This document shows, in pieces, positions 58,151 through 58,247 of a stretch of 58,247 bases of DNA. The notes under the pieces are model-generated. The model was not told where the DNA came from. It worked only from the letters and a program-made list of their open reading frames with translations, and ran no database searches. The position numbers and the translations under genes are program-made. The stretch's first letter is position 1. The number at the start of each line of letters is the position of its first letter. Origin of the DNA: Bacilli bacterium (lineage in GTDB: Bacteria > Bacillota_I > Bacilli_A > RFN20 > CAG-826); the NCBI GenBank assembly GCA_024680795.1, contig JAILBR010000069.1:1-58247 (forward strand). Reading direction: 5' to 3'.

Positions 58151-58247
58151 TATAATAGTGGTATGAACACTTTGGAAATCATAGGCAATAATTACTTCGG
58201 GAAATACGATTGTATAAGAGAAGCGTCTCGAGCGGTTATTTTAAAAG
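58151..58247 (+). CDS. NUDIX-like hydrolase, cut by the window end, with its leaderless promoter
   Basis: TATAAT (58151-58156) lies exactly six bases before the ATG at 58163, with no Shine-Dalgarno, so translation should start at the first base of the mRNA. The 28 visible codons read MNTLEIIGNNYFGKYDCIRE, then ASRAVILK. The REASRAVILK segment resembles the strand that opens NUDIX domains; the NUDIX box itself lies beyond the window, so the family is tentative. The coding part covers 58163-58247. Confidence 0.6.

Noticed and set aside
1-58247. Mycoplasma-type genetic code (TGA = Trp).
   Set aside because: TGA ends the CCA transferase, nrnA, gpsB and ABC genes at natural lengths, and Trp is written TGG throughout.

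Overview
The window reads as chromosome from an AT-rich Bacilli-type bacterium, most like the reduced gut or Mollicutes-related Firmicutes. The evidence is the set of genes (RNA polymerase delta subunit, DnaD, RecU, GpsB, RNase Y with YmdB and a YmcA-family partner, long-form HPF, an S-box riboswitch) and gene orders that match Bacillus subtilis in shortened form: dnaD-nth with recU, gpsB-rnpB, pgsA-cinA-recA, rny-ymdB-miaB-ymcA. TGA is used as a stop (CCA transferase, nrnA, gpsB, the first exporter half), so the Mycoplasma code does not apply. I see no rRNA, CRISPR array, prophage, transposase or origin.

Layout. 1-4.5 kb: tRNAs, nitroreductase, CstA-type carrier, putative Mn/As exporter, DUF1295 protein. 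4.5-8.9 kb: cmk-der-HU, then a minimal CCA transferase, DnaD and Nth. 8.9-10.2 kb: recU and a DEDD exonuclease on the minus strand. 10.3-18.5 kb: gpsB, rnpB, pgsA, cinA, recA, a structured leader, rny, ymdB, miaB, ymcA, miaA. 18.5-25 kb: fhs and a pair of very large ATPase-permease fusions. 25-30.6 kb: ychF, ispF, argS, rpoE, nrnA, cysQ-like. 30.6-37.2 kb: tRNA-Gln, a kinase-NifU fusion (minus), a VanZ-like protein, a heterodimeric ABC exporter, gdhA (minus). 37.3-40.4 kb: five tRNAs, pgi, S1 protein, HAD hydrolase (minus). 40.5-50.9 kb: gpmI, pepF, membrane proteins, tRNA-Leu, pduL, TSCPD protein, SAM-regulated metK, a glycosyltransferase, hpf and an uncharacterised two-gene operon with a structured leader. 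50.9-58.2 kb: CDF transporter, glutathione peroxidase, D-2-hydroxyacid dehydrogenase, ECF S component, lipase, serine dehydratase, M18 aminopeptidase, tRNA-His and a truncated NUDIX gene.

Together the genes describe a compact fermentative, probably anaerobic organism: glycolysis (pgi, gpmI), amino-acid and peptide use (gdhA, Fe-S serine dehydratase, PepF, M18), PduL-type acetyl-phosphate formation, a D-lactate-type dehydrogenase, one-carbon entry by Fhs, and MEP-pathway isoprenoids (ispF). RNA metabolism is prominent: RNase P RNA, RNase Y and YmcA, NrnA, MiaA and MiaB.

The main oddities are a choline-kinase-like protein fused to a NifU Fe-S domain, with its own internal ribosome binding site and a tRNA gene abutting the stop codon; several genes whose -10 box lies only about 5-9 bases before the start codon (likely leaderless mRNAs); RNase P RNA whose 5' strand lies inside gpsB; a SAM riboswitch that seems to lack its distal P2 hairpin; and several perfect palindromes lying on promoters. 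No window-spanning new defence or mobile system was recognised.
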